From contig PWND01000210.1 in NCBI GenBank assembly GCA_003557965.1, forward strand, positions 1 through 19,086: a DNA stretch of 19,086 bases. Reading direction: 5' to 3'. Below, piece after piece: positions 7,664-15,890 of the stretch (its first letter is position 1; each line of letters begins with the position of its first letter). This stretch comes from Bacteroidales bacterium. GTDB taxonomy: Bacteria > Bacteroidota > Bacteroidia > Bacteroidales > UBA7960. The notes beneath the pieces were generated by a model. That model saw only the letters and a program-made list of their open reading frames with translations. It was not told the origin of the DNA and searched no databases. The position numbers and the translations under genes were made by a program.

Positions 7664-9077
7664 GCAGTTTGTTTTTTGAATGTTGGCCTATTGTATCATT
7701 AAACTCCTTGAGGGCATCTTTCAAATATTCCAGTTCTTTGGTTTTTTTTGCAATTATAATATCAATGCCAATGTGGTCTAATTTATCAAGTACTGTTTTT
7801 ACCGTAATTTTGTTAATGTCAAAAGCCGGTTGAAATGCATCTTCTTTAGATATTTCAACTCTTTCTTCTTTTATAAATGTTGCATCATCCAAATCACTTA
7901 AAAGTTTTCTTGCCACTTTTGTATAATCTTCCTTTTTGCTTTTATAGCCTTGTGTTTTTGTAATCAAATGCACTTCTTCCAGATCGTCAATAACTTTTCT
8001 TGTAAGCTTTATGGGTACATCCAGCATGTGTGCAATTTGTGAAGCTGTTAATGCTTTGTCGCCATTGTCAAACCTCTTAGATAGCAGGTTCATAACCATT
8101 AATGCAAGTAGTTTTTGGTTGTATGGGCTCATCCTTTGAGCTTCAATTTCAAACTCGTAATGTTCTACATTTTGATTAGCAAAAGATATTTCAGCACCGA
8201 AAAGTATTACCAGCCAGGATATCTGCATCCATATTAACAGTAATGGTAATGCAGCAAAACCTCCATAAATAGCGTTATATTTTGACACTCCAATTTGAAA
8301 GTTAACATAACCCCATTGTACAAGTTGCAATAAAGTACCTGCAATAATAGCAGCAATTAATGCCGAGCGAAACTTAACATTTGTATTGGGCATTATCATG
8401 TATATGCTTATAAGCATTATCCATATCAAAAAATACGGAATAAGATTTATAAAAAACATTATTACCGGGCTAAAAAATCCAATAACGGCAATTTGTTCAG
8501 ATAGGCTAATAATTTTTGTTGACAGAAAAACTGTTGAACCGCTGGACAATATAAAAAATACCGGAGCAATAAACATTAATGCAAAATAATCACTTACTTT
8601 ACGAGAAAAACTTCTTGATTTTTTTATTTGCCAAATGTCATTAAAAGAGCTTTCTATATTGCTCAGCACCTGCATAACTGTATATAAAAGTATTATCAGG
8701 CCAATTCCGGCAATAATGCCACCACTTGTTGTTTTCAACAGTGATTCCGAAAATTCAAGAATATATTTAATTACTTCTTCTTTACCGGCAAAAGCACTGG
8801 TTAATTGCTTTTCCAAAAAAGCCTCGAGGCCAAAACCCTTTGCAATACCAAAAGCCATTGCAAAAACAGGAACAACACTAAGCAACGTAAAATATGTAAG
8901 AGCAGAGGCCCGTAACTGAACTTTATCCTCGGTAAATCCCCTGAGTGCAAGTACCACAATGCGTGCCTGCTTAAACAAAAATGATTTTCTTGGTGACAAA
9001 TCTTTTAGTGATATTTTCCAAATATCACGTTCAAAAAACTTTATTAGCGCACGTATTTTATCTAAAAGCTTTTTCAT
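7650..9077 (-). CDS. YihY/BrkB-family membrane protein with C-terminal cytoplasmic extension
   Basis: From the ATG at 9077 the product has 475 residues (MKKLLDKIRALIKF…). The YihY core comprises about six membrane segments, with the family signature RASALTYFTLLSVVPVFAM near residues 53-71, and later GFAALPLLLIWMQISWLVILFGAEISFA near 275-300. The remaining 170 or so residues are soluble: a winged-helix-like part (LTASQIAHMLDVP…RKVIDDLEEVHLI) and a charged tail. E. coli YihY is about 290 residues, so the tail is an addition. The family was once annotated as ribonuclease BN in error; its role is unclear. The frame runs upstream to an ATG at 9158 and a GTG at 9170, but those codons lie inside a probable terminator of the preceding gene, so the ATG at 9077 is preferred. 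It overlaps the end of the convergent CPBP gene by 14 bases. Confidence 0.85.
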   Translation of the reverse strand: MKKLLDKIRALIKFFERDIWKISLKDLSPRKSFLFKQARIVVLALRGFTEDKVQLRASALTYFTLLSVVPVFAMAFGIAKGFGLEAFLEKQLTSAFAGKEEVIKYILEFSESLLKTTSGGIIAGIGLIILLYTVMQVLSNIESSFNDIWQIKKSRSFSRKVSDYFALMFIAPVFFILSSGSTVFLSTKIISLSEQIAVIGFFSPVIMFFINLIPYFLIWIMLISIYMIMPNTNVKFRSALIAAIIAGTLLQLVQWGYVNFQIGVSKYNAIYGGFAALPLLLIWMQISWLVILFGAEISFANQNVEHYEFEIEAQRMSPYNQKLLALMVMNLLSKRFDNGDKALTASQIAHMLDVPIKLTRKVIDDLEEVHLITKTQGYKSKKEDYTKVARKLLSDLDDATFIKEERVEISKEDAFQPAFDINKITVKTVLDKLDHIGIDIIIAKKTKELEYLKDALKEFNDTIGQHSKNKLLKDI

Positions 9078-9148
9078 AAAGTTTTCTTTGCTGGTTGTTT
9101 TCTTTAAAAATTGTACGTAAATATTGGATTTTAGTTGCTGAAAAACAA

Positions 9149-9220
9149 AAAGCTGCATTAAAGCAGACACATTTTCAAAAATTTAATAATCAAAAATGCC
9201 TGTAAATCTAATGCAGCTTT
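9149..9220 (-). terminator. Probable intrinsic terminator after the M16 peptidase pair
   Basis: On the minus strand, just after the stop at 9240, AAAGCTGCATTA (9220-9209) and TAATGCAGCTTT (9160-9149) form a perfect 12-bp stem. Inside, CAGGCA can pair with TGTCTG using one G-U pair. The stem runs directly into TTTTGTTTTT. The loop is long (48 bases), so it is not a textbook terminator, but the position and the U-rich tail fit. Confidence 0.6.
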
Positions 9221-9239
9221 AAAAAAATATGGTAAAGGA

Positions 9240-11297
9240 TTATTCAACAATAAAAATATCTTTTGATATTCCCTTGTTGATTTCTATACTCTTTACAGTG
9301 GCATTAATAACTTGCGGGCCGGCTTCATGTCTTATTTTAGTAGGAAACATCACATTTCCAAACATTTTATAATCTGACATATAAGCATTTCCCTGGTCAG
9401 ATACAGTTTTTATTTTTAGCCCTGTTTCTGTATCATAATACTCATAAGATTTAACTCCTTCAGGAGTAACAGATTCAAGCCTGTAAGCATTTTTTCCGTT
9501 TACAGTTTCAACAGATAACAGATTTTTTTCTATTCCCAGTTCTTTATATTTTAGCTCTGCATTAAAGACAGATTGTCGCTTAACCATTTCAAATACAGGC
9601 CCTTCAGTAAACTCTTGTTTTCCCGTTGGTGAGATAATAACAGCTTTTTCACCATCAAAAACCTGTACACTTTTCTGCCCCGGGGCAACAGTTTTTTGCT
9701 TTAAATAATGCGGTGCTTTTTGATATGTAATTATTTCCAGGTCCATACCCATTATGCTTGCGCCCTGCACCTGTTTTATATCCTTTAATTCTTTAAGGTT
9801 AGCCTTACCTCCGATTGCTTCGAAATAATTTTCCATTACAATGTCGGCAGTTAAGCCATCAGGTATTTCTCTTTTCTCCTTTTTTACGCGCTCGAAGTTT
9901 TGATTATATAGGTGGACTTCTCCATCCATTGCAAACTTCTTCAATCCTTCACTTATATCATCAGCCTTTCCGGCCACCATTATATGGCAATTTTCAGGAA
10001 GTATAAAACGGCCTGCAACTCTTTGTATGTCTTCTACAGTAACAGCATTCAAAGTTTTCAGGTAATTTACAAAATAATCATCAGGCAGGCCATAATGAGC
10101 AATTTCAAAAGCAAAATCAGCAACTGTCCTGGGTTCTGCAAGTCTCAATGCAAATACTCCGGTAAGGTAGTTTTTTGCAGTTTGCAGCTCTTCTTCTGAA
10201 ACAGGCTCAAGAACCATTTTATACATTTCGTTTAAAATTTCCTGAACGGCACTATCAGTAACTTCTGTGCCCACATCAGTAAAGATAGAAAAGCGCCCTG
10301 TGAGATTGTCTCTTTCCAGGTTGGAATAAGCGCCATAAGTAAATCCGTATGTTTCTCTTAAATTTTCATTTAACCTGAACATTCCTCCTCCTAAAATTGT
10401 ATTCATCAGGCTGGCTGCAATACGATCTTCATCGTCTGGCTTAAAGTCAACAGCATAACCAACACGCAAGGTTGACTGTACTGCAAGAGGCCTGTCAATA
10501 ACTGAAACCATTCGTTCTGCAGGAGGGCTTACTTCCGGATATTCAACCTCGGGGACAGGCCTGGCCTGCCAATCGCCAAAATAATTTTGTAGTTGTGCTT
10601 TTACTTTATCTGCTTCAACATCTCCAACAACAATAAGGTAAGCAGAATTAGGCCTGAAGTAATCTTCATAATATTGTTTGCACTTTTCGATAGTAATATT
10701 TGACAATGTCTGCTCTGTTTCAGCCTCACTATATGGGTGGCCTTCTCCAAAGACTAATTTATTGTAAAGAACTCTAATCATGTAAGAGGGATCATTCCTT
10801 TGAGTTGCTAGGTTTGATTTTCTTTGGTTTCTGATTCTTTCAAACTCTTCTGTTGGAAAAGTTGGGTTTAATAGTATATCCGATAAAAGTTCCAGCAGAG
10901 TATCATTGTGTCTGCTAAGCGAAGAAGCAAAAAACCCTCTTCCATGAGTATTCACGTTTGCTCCAATAAAATCTATTGCATCGTCAATTTCTTCTTTTGT
11001 GCGGTTGCTGGTGCCATTTCTTAATAACTGGCCGGCAATATCAACATAGCCCTTATATTCACCCTCTAATATTGAAGGATGAACAAGCCTTAGATTATAA
11101 CTAACCCTTGGCAGTCTGTCGTTTTCAACAACAATAACTCTCAACCCATTATCAAGTTCAAATTCTTCTGCTTCAGGAATATTAATAACAGGTGCAGGGC
11201 CCGGCTCTGGCCTGGTGCTTCTATCAACCTGTGCAATAGCCGGAAACACAATTAAAACACTTAATATTATCGTAATATATGATTTTATAAATTTCAT
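9240..11297 (-). CDS. M16-family peptidase homologue without zinc site, fused to a C-terminal LolA-like domain
   Basis: A 685-residue exported protein (signal peptide ending FPAIA before Q23). Residues about 40-460 are an M16 (insulinase/processing peptidase) pair of domains: LDNGLRVIVVEND at 48-60, DYFRPNSAYLIVVGDV at 212-227 and LRETYGFTYGAYS at 313-325. Where active enzymes have HxxEH, this one reads D86-I-A-G89-Q90 between the conserved G83 and G95-T96, so it lacks zinc ligands. It keeps the Arg/Tyr-rich segment near 314-320 that binds substrate in two-subunit M16 enzymes. Residues about 484-685 (NYFEAIGGKANLKELK, then alternating strands) resemble the LolA-type domains often annotated as lipoprotein-sorting proteins. 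The gene starts 46 bases after the catalytic M16 gene. A heterodimer with that product is the likely form; the job of the extra domain is unknown. Confidence 0.85.
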   Translation of the reverse strand: MKFIKSYITIILSVLIVFPAIAQVDRSTRPEPGPAPVINIPEAEEFELDNGLRVIVVENDRLPRVSYNLRLVHPSILEGEYKGYVDIAGQLLRNGTSNRTKEEIDDAIDFIGANVNTHGRGFFASSLSRHNDTLLELLSDILLNPTFPTEEFERIRNQRKSNLATQRNDPSYMIRVLYNKLVFGEGHPYSEAETEQTLSNITIEKCKQYYEDYFRPNSAYLIVVGDVEADKVKAQLQNYFGDWQARPVPEVEYPEVSPPAERMVSVIDRPLAVQSTLRVGYAVDFKPDDEDRIAASLMNTILGGGMFRLNENLRETYGFTYGAYSNLERDNLTGRFSIFTDVGTEVTDSAVQEILNEMYKMVLEPVSEEELQTAKNYLTGVFALRLAEPRTVADFAFEIAHYGLPDDYFVNYLKTLNAVTVEDIQRVAGRFILPENCHIMVAGKADDISEGLKKFAMDGEVHLYNQNFERVKKEKREIPDGLTADIVMENYFEAIGGKANLKELKDIKQVQGASIMGMDLEIITYQKAPHYLKQKTVAPGQKSVQVFDGEKAVIISPTGKQEFTEGPVFEMVKRQSVFNAELKYKELGIEKNLLSVETVNGKNAYRLESVTPEGVKSYEYYDTETGLKIKTVSDQGNAYMSDYKMFGNVMFPTKIRHEAGPQVINATVKSIEINKGISKDIFIVE

Positions 11298-11343
11298 TTT
11301 CTTTGATTTTTAATTGTTATTATCTCAGTTGATTATTTCGAAT

Positions 11344-12660
11344 TTAGTTTTTAGGTAAATAATAAATCACAACCCTGTTTTCTGGTACCATATATTTATT
11401 TGCAACCCTTACAATATCATCTATGGTAACTTTCATATACTTCTCAATTTCTGTGTTTATCATATTGGCATCACCATGCATAATATGATAATTGGCAAGA
11501 TTATCAGCAAGCCTGTCAAGTGAAGCATAATTAAATACAGCCGATGACTCTTTGTTGTTTTTAAGCTTTTGAAGTTCTTTTTCCGTTAATCCGTGTTTTC
11601 TGACTTTTTCAATTTCGGTGTTTATTGCTTCTTCCAAGCTTTTTGGGTCAACACCCATATTAGCAATACCCAAAACAAGAAATAAGCCCGGATCCTCCAG
11701 CTTAAAAGGAATACTTTGTATCGCCAAAGCTTTCTGCTGCTGATTTACAATACTTCGGTGCATCCTAGAACTCTCACCGCTAGATAATAAAGTAGTAAGC
11801 ATATCTAATGCATAAAAGTCATCGTGTGTCATTTCCGGGATACGATAAGCCTGAATAATGGCAGGAATCTGAATGTCAGGATCATAAACAGTATCTCTCA
11901 CTTCCTCCCCTAAAGGAGGCTCAACTACGTCAGGCCTGTAAATTGGTTTGGTTCCTTGTGGAATTTCAGCAAAATACAAATCTACCCATTCTTTTGTTTG
12001 CTCAACATCAATATCGCCGGCTATAGTCAAAACTGCATTATTTGGAACATAATAAATGCTGTGAAATTCTCTGAACTCCTCTAATGTAGCTTGGTCAATA
12101 TACTGAACTGACCCGATAGGCATCCAGTTGTATGGGTGTTTGGAAAAGGCGCGCTTAAAAGTCTCTTCCAAAATTCCTCCATAAGGCCTGTTGTCATACA
12201 TTTGACTGCGCTCTTCACGTATAACACTACGTTGCGTTTCAACACCTTCATCATCAATTACAAGGTGCAACAATCTTTCTGATTCCATCCACAAACCCAT
12301 CTCAAGCTGGTTGCTGGGAAGCATCATAAAATAATGCGTTTTATCATGAGATGTGTATGCATTAATAACACCTCCGGCATCTTGTGCTAAAGTGAAAAAA
12401 TCACCCCGCTCAATGTTTTTGCTGCCTTCAAACATCAGGTGTTCCATGTAGTGCGCAAAGCCAGTCCTGTCAGGTTTTTCATTTTTGCTGCCAACATGAT
12501 ATGTCATGCCAACAGCTACAATCGGAGTTGAATTATCTTCATGTAAAATTACATGTAATCCATTATCCAGGGTATATTCAATAAACTGGATTTCTGTTTT
12601 AGCAGCTACGGAATAACCCAAAACTGCAAAAAAAGCGAAAAATAAAAACAGCCTTTTCAT
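11344..12660 (-). CDS. Zinc metallopeptidase, family M16 (catalytic subunit)
   Basis: A 438-residue exported peptidase (signal peptide of about 20 residues ending SVAA). The N-terminal half holds the inverted zinc motif HYMEH at 70-74 (His70, Glu73, His74) and the distal acidic ligand in SVIREERSQ (Glu149 or Glu150), with VINAYTSHDKTHYF at 98-111 typical of the active domain. The C-terminal half is the inactive M16 repeat (SSGESSRMHRSIVNQQQ around 291-307). About 440 residues is normal for the two-domain bacterial form. It precedes the zinc-less M16 homologue by 46 bases, the arrangement of heterodimeric M16 enzymes. It probably degrades or processes peptides in the periplasm. It lies 73 bases downstream of dnaX with no TAnnTTTG box in the gap, so it may be read from the dnaX promoter. 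Confidence 0.92.
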   Translation of the reverse strand: MKRLFLFFAFFAVLGYSVAAKTEIQFIEYTLDNGLHVILHEDNSTPIVAVGMTYHVGSKNEKPDRTGFAHYMEHLMFEGSKNIERGDFFTLAQDAGGVINAYTSHDKTHYFMMLPSNQLEMGLWMESERLLHLVIDDEGVETQRSVIREERSQMYDNRPYGGILEETFKRAFSKHPYNWMPIGSVQYIDQATLEEFREFHSIYYVPNNAVLTIAGDIDVEQTKEWVDLYFAEIPQGTKPIYRPDVVEPPLGEEVRDTVYDPDIQIPAIIQAYRIPEMTHDDFYALDMLTTLLSSGESSRMHRSIVNQQQKALAIQSIPFKLEDPGLFLVLGIANMGVDPKSLEEAINTEIEKVRKHGLTEKELQKLKNNKESSAVFNYASLDRLADNLANYHIMHGDANMINTEIEKYMKVTIDDIVRVANKYMVPENRVVIYYLPKN

Positions 12661-12733
12661 ATATTTAAAATTTTCTGATTTGGTTAATTAAATTAATTAG
12701 TTATAATATTTGATTTTAATAAATTAATTGATT

Positions 12734-14479
12734 CTAAATTTTGATTTCAAGGTCTAAGTCATCCATGAGTTTTTTTAGTTCAGGCTTTTTCTCTAACATT
12801 GATGTTATTTTTTCTTCCGGCAAATATGGTTTTTTAATTTTACTAGCCTGTTTATTTTCAACAACTTTAGTATTAAGCTTAACGGAGTAATTATTAAGTT
12901 GTTTTCTAATAAAGCTTAAAAGTTCTATCTTTTTTTCATTTATTTCAGCTTCCTGAACACCATTATCCAGAATTAAACTAATCTCGTTGTTTTTTAATGC
13001 TGGTGGGTTTTTTGTTAAGCTGATATACAGATTCTTGTTTTTTTCTTTGTAGATGTTTGTTAGTTTTTCCCATGCTGTTTTGAAGTCATGAGTTGAAAAA
13101 TCATCATTCGGAAAGCCTTCTTTGTAATCTAAATCATTTACTTGTTCAGCTTTTTTTTTTTCATCTAAGCTGTCGTCTTTTATCCTAATTGTTAAAGACT
13201 CAGATGCATCTTTTTCGGGAGTCTGTTTCTTTTCTTGTGTTTCAGGCTGGTAGCTTGCCTTTTGTGGCTCCTCGTTTTTTGTTGACACATCTGTTTTTGC
13301 ATCTGGCAGGGGAGGGCTTACAGCCTTTTTCTCATCTTCTATTTTTGTTTTGCTTTCAGTAGAGTTTTTTTTTTCAGCGCCAGGAGTATCTTTGGCTGTT
13401 TGCATACTCAGAAGTGCCAGCTCAATGGTTAGCCTCTTATTGGTAGCACTTTTATAATCAATATCGCACTTATTGATTATTGCTAATGACTTAAGTAAAA
13501 AGCCTTCATCACTCAATTTGCTTTGTTCTAAATATTTTTTCTTAATAGAATCGCTTACATCAATAAGCTTAACGGTTTCAGGATTTTTGCATACCAGCAG
13601 GTTTCGCAAATGAGCTCCAAGCCCAATAATAAAATGGCTTCCTTCAAAGCCTTTCGAAATTATTTCATCAATTAACAGCAGCACTTCCGAGGCATTATTT
13701 TCCAGGATATGGCCTGTAATTTTAAAATAATAATCATAATCAAGAACATTCAGGTTTTCAATTACATTATCATAAGTAATTTTATCACCTGCAAAGCTAA
13801 CCATTTGATCAAAAATTGAAAGAGCATCCCTTAGTGCTCCATCAGCTTTCTGGGCAATTATATGTAAAGCTTCATAATCTGCCTGTACATTTTCCTTGCC
13901 AGCAATAAACTGCAGGTGTTTTGCAATATCATCAACAGTAATTCTTGAAAAATCATAAATCTGGCATCGGGATAAAATTGTAGGAATAATTTTATGCTTT
14001 TCTGTAGTTGCAAGAATAAATTTTGCGTAAGCAGGCGGTTCTTCCAGGGTTTTTAAGAAAGCATTGAATGCTGCACTTGAAAGCATGTGGACCTCATCAA
14101 TAATATAAACTTTATAACTGCCTACCTGTGGTGGAATTCTAACCTGATCCACTAAAGTACGAATGTCATCAACAGAGTTGTTAGAAGCTGCATCCAACTC
14201 ATGTACATTAAATGAAGCCGACTCATTAAAAGACACACAAGATTGGCATTTATCGCAGGCTTCTATATTTTCAGTTAAATTTTCACAGTTTATGGTTTTT
14301 GCTAAAATTCTGGCACATGTGGTTTTCCCCACTCCCCTTGGCCCACAAAATAAAAAAGACTGGGCAAGATGATTGTTCTTTATTGCATTTTTTAATGTGC
14401 TTGTAATAGATTTTTGCCCTACTACTGTGTCAAAAGTAACCGGCCTGTACTTTCTGGCTGATACAACAAAACTTTCCAT
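12734..14479 (-). CDS. dnaX: DNA polymerase III subunits gamma/tau
   Basis: The ATPase of the clamp loader, which opens the sliding clamp and links it to the polymerase. Of 581 residues, about 1-365 are the conserved clamp-loader domains: Walker A GPRGVGKTT at 46-54, zinc-binding cysteines 65, 75, 78 and 81, Walker B IIDEVHML at 126-133, LKTLEEPP at 142-149 and the SRC motif at 170-172. Residues about 365-455 are a low-complexity charged linker rich in Lys, Glu and Pro. Residues about 460-581 are a C-terminal tau-type domain of low conservation. Two long adenine runs encode lysines at 369-372 and 440-443; either could allow slippage to a short gamma-like product. The ATG at 14479 begins the family-typical N-terminus (VVSARKYRPVTFD) and has a promoter match upstream. 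The two M16 genes follow on the same strand. Confidence 0.97.
   Translation of the reverse strand: MESFVVSARKYRPVTFDTVVGQKSITSTLKNAIKNNHLAQSFLFCGPRGVGKTTCARILAKTINCENLTENIEACDKCQSCVSFNESASFNVHELDAASNNSVDDIRTLVDQVRIPPQVGSYKVYIIDEVHMLSSAAFNAFLKTLEEPPAYAKFILATTEKHKIIPTILSRCQIYDFSRITVDDIAKHLQFIAGKENVQADYEALHIIAQKADGALRDALSIFDQMVSFAGDKITYDNVIENLNVLDYDYYFKITGHILENNASEVLLLIDEIISKGFEGSHFIIGLGAHLRNLLVCKNPETVKLIDVSDSIKKKYLEQSKLSDEGFLLKSLAIINKCDIDYKSATNKRLTIELALLSMQTAKDTPGAEKKNSTESKTKIEDEKKAVSPPLPDAKTDVSTKNEEPQKASYQPETQEKKQTPEKDASESLTIRIKDDSLDEKKKAEQVNDLDYKEGFPNDDFSTHDFKTAWEKLTNIYKEKNKNLYISLTKNPPALKNNEISLILDNGVQEAEINEKKIELLSFIRKQLNNYSVKLNTKVVENKQASKIKKPYLPEEKITSMLEKKPELKKLMDDLDLEIKI
13151..13161 (-). 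other. dnaX: 11-adenine run in dnaX, candidate slippage site
   Basis: The coding strand reads GAT GAA AAA AAA AAA GCT, that is 11 A in a row at codons 440-443. A -1 shift reads AGC then TGA; a +1 shift reads CTG AAC AAG then TAA. A product of about 444 residues would keep all clamp-loader domains and lose the C-terminal tau domain. Confidence 0.55.
13365..13374 (-). other. dnaX: 10-adenine run in dnaX, second candidate slippage site
   Basis: The coding strand reads GAA AAA AAA AAC TCT, 10 A at codons 369-372. A -1 shift continues CTC TAC and stops at TGA; a +1 shift stops at TAG after eight codons. It lies right at the end of the third clamp-loader domain. Confidence 0.4.
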
Positions 14480-14511
14480 TAATTAATAAAAAAGTTAGAA
14501 AAACAGAAATA

Positions 14512-14542
14512 CAAATGTATTGCTTTTTGTCATTTTTGTAAA
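14512..14542 (-). promoter_or_regulatory. Candidate dnaX promoter
   Basis: On the minus strand TTTA (14542-14539) is followed after exactly 19 bases by TACATTTG (14519-14512), a perfect TAnnTTTG box. Transcription from about 14505 would leave a leader of roughly 26 bases before the ATG at 14479. The -33 box differs from TTTG at one base. Confidence 0.5.
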
Positions 14543-14585
14543 ATATTATTTTTTAAAAAAGACAAATATTTTTAAATATCGGCTG

Positions 14586-14658
14586 AACTACCGGGAATGG
14601 AACTATTATTGAAAGTTTCCTGTTCAAAGCTATCAGGGCTGGGCGACTCCCGGTAGTT
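14586..14658 (-). terminator. Inverted repeat spanning the end of the AraC-type gene
   Basis: AACTACCGGGA (14586-14596) is the exact reverse complement of TCCCGGTAGTT (14648-14658), 51 bases apart. The second arm lies inside the last codons of the AraC-type gene, the first beyond its stop. In the transcript the two arms could form an 11-bp GC-rich stem at the 3' end. No strong U-run follows at once, so it may protect the mRNA end or be a weak terminator. Confidence 0.35.
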
Positions 14659-15793
14659 TCTTTCTATACTGTTTTAACGAAATACCTTCAATGTTTTGAA
14701 AAGCCCTGTAAAGCGAGTTTATTGACCCAAATCCTGATAATTCAACAATTTGATCGTTTGTAAGGCTTGGGTTTTCTTTCAGAAGTTGTTTAACATGTTT
14801 TACCCTGTAATTATTTACAAAGTTGCAAAAATTCTGTCCGTACTCGTTATTTATCATTCTGGAAACATAAGTGCGGTTTGTGCCAAGCAACTTAGAAACT
14901 TCCCATATTTTTAAAAACGGAGATTTAAATAATTTTTCTTCGGTAAATAATTTTTCAAGCTTTGCCTTTAAGCGCTTTTCATAAAGAATACTACTATTGC
15001 TAACTTCCAGGTTAAACTCTTCCTTTTCCTGGTTGTCCATATCCTCAACCGGAACAGCCTGCTGAGTATTTCCAAGCAAACCAATAAAAAACAACATAAA
15101 TGAAAATATTATTGAAGGCATGGATAATGCCAATACATTATCAGCAAAAGCTTCTCTACCTGCTATTGCTAAAAAAACACTTGAAATTGATGTAATAGCA
15201 AGTGATATATTAATAAATTGAACCCAGTGCAGTTCCATACCTTCTATATTAGAGTAATATTGTTGCACCCGTTGTGAGTTTTTTATTATAAGATTAAAGT
15301 TTTTTACAAGATAATACAATACCTGTATTATAAAAGCCAGTCTTGCAGTGTTTGCTATAGAAAGCATGTAGAAACTAATGCCTTCGGCCTCACCTTTCCC
15401 GGTTAGCACTTTTGAAAAAAACTCTATTTGCTGCTCAGGGCTCATCATAAAATAAATGACGGTATGAACTAAAAAAACTATTAAAGGAATAATAAAGTGA
15501 GGGTAGTGTTTTGAAATTGAAAACCTGCTGTCAACAGTTAAAAGCCTGATGTATATATGATATAAAGGATACACCAACAACATTGCCAAAGTGTAAAACC
15601 CATCAAAGAACCTGTAAATATTATATTGTTCTGTAAAATAAAAAAGGTGGGAAACATATAAAACAAAAGCAGCAATCATAAATTTCCCAAGAAATGATTT
15701 GGGGGTGCCCTTGTTTTCAGAATAAGAATTCAGTACAATAGCCCAAAACAAAGTAATATAAACAGGATTTAACAGTAGTACAAGCCTAAGCAT
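14633..15793 (-). CDS. Membrane-bound AraC-family transcriptional regulator (7TM-AraC type)
   Basis: A 386-residue regulator. Seven hydrophobic segments are visible at about 5-25, 35-55, 66-85, 98-117, 142-165, 193-212 and 224-242, followed by an acidic linker (about 247-262) and a C-terminal AraC-type DNA-binding domain at about 285-380. The first helix-turn-helix is ILKIWEVSKLLGTNRTYVSRMINNE-like (295-317, beginning LKIWEVSKLLGTNRTYVS), the second NDQIVELSGFGSINSLYRAF at 346-365, with NFVNNYRVKHVKQLL between. This layout is common in Bacteroidota, where the membrane part presumably senses an envelope or lipid-soluble signal; the ligand is unknown. It faces the secreted beta-helix genes across 215 bases containing operator-like repeats. 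The ATG at 15793 begins at the first membrane helix. Confidence 0.88.
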   Translation of the reverse strand: MLRLVLLLNPVYITLFWAIVLNSYSENKGTPKSFLGKFMIAAFVLYVSHLFYFTEQYNIYRFFDGFYTLAMLLVYPLYHIYIRLLTVDSRFSISKHYPHFIIPLIVFLVHTVIYFMMSPEQQIEFFSKVLTGKGEAEGISFYMLSIANTARLAFIIQVLYYLVKNFNLIIKNSQRVQQYYSNIEGMELHWVQFINISLAITSISSVFLAIAGREAFADNVLALSMPSIIFSFMLFFIGLLGNTQQAVPVEDMDNQEKEEFNLEVSNSSILYEKRLKAKLEKLFTEEKLFKSPFLKIWEVSKLLGTNRTYVSRMINNEYGQNFCNFVNNYRVKHVKQLLKENPSLTNDQIVELSGFGSINSLYRAFQNIEGISLKQYRKKLPGVAQP

Positions 15794-15851
15794 GTCAGGA
15801 ATTTTACCAGGTTTGTTGTATTAAGTTTGCCGCTATAAAAATACAAAATCA

Positions 15852-15890
15852 TTTTACAGTTTGAATAAAAATTTTTACACTGTGAAAATT
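15852..15890. promoter_or_regulatory. Operator-like direct repeat and palindrome between the AraC-type gene and the beta-helix genes
   Basis: TTTTACAGTTTGAA (15852-15865) and TTTTACACTGTGAA (15873-15886) match at 12 of 14 bases and start exactly 21 bases apart, two turns of the helix, as AraC-family half-sites do. The second copy is also part of a near-perfect palindrome: AATTTTTACA (15870-15879), one central base, TGTGAAAATT (15881-15890), 9 of 10 paired. The site is 58 bases from the regulator's ATG and 118 from the beta-helix gene. Binding is inferred only. Confidence 0.45.

Noticed and set aside
7650..9077. YihY-like protein as ribonuclease BN
   Set aside because: That old annotation was an error for this family; the protein is a polytopic membrane protein without nuclease motifs.
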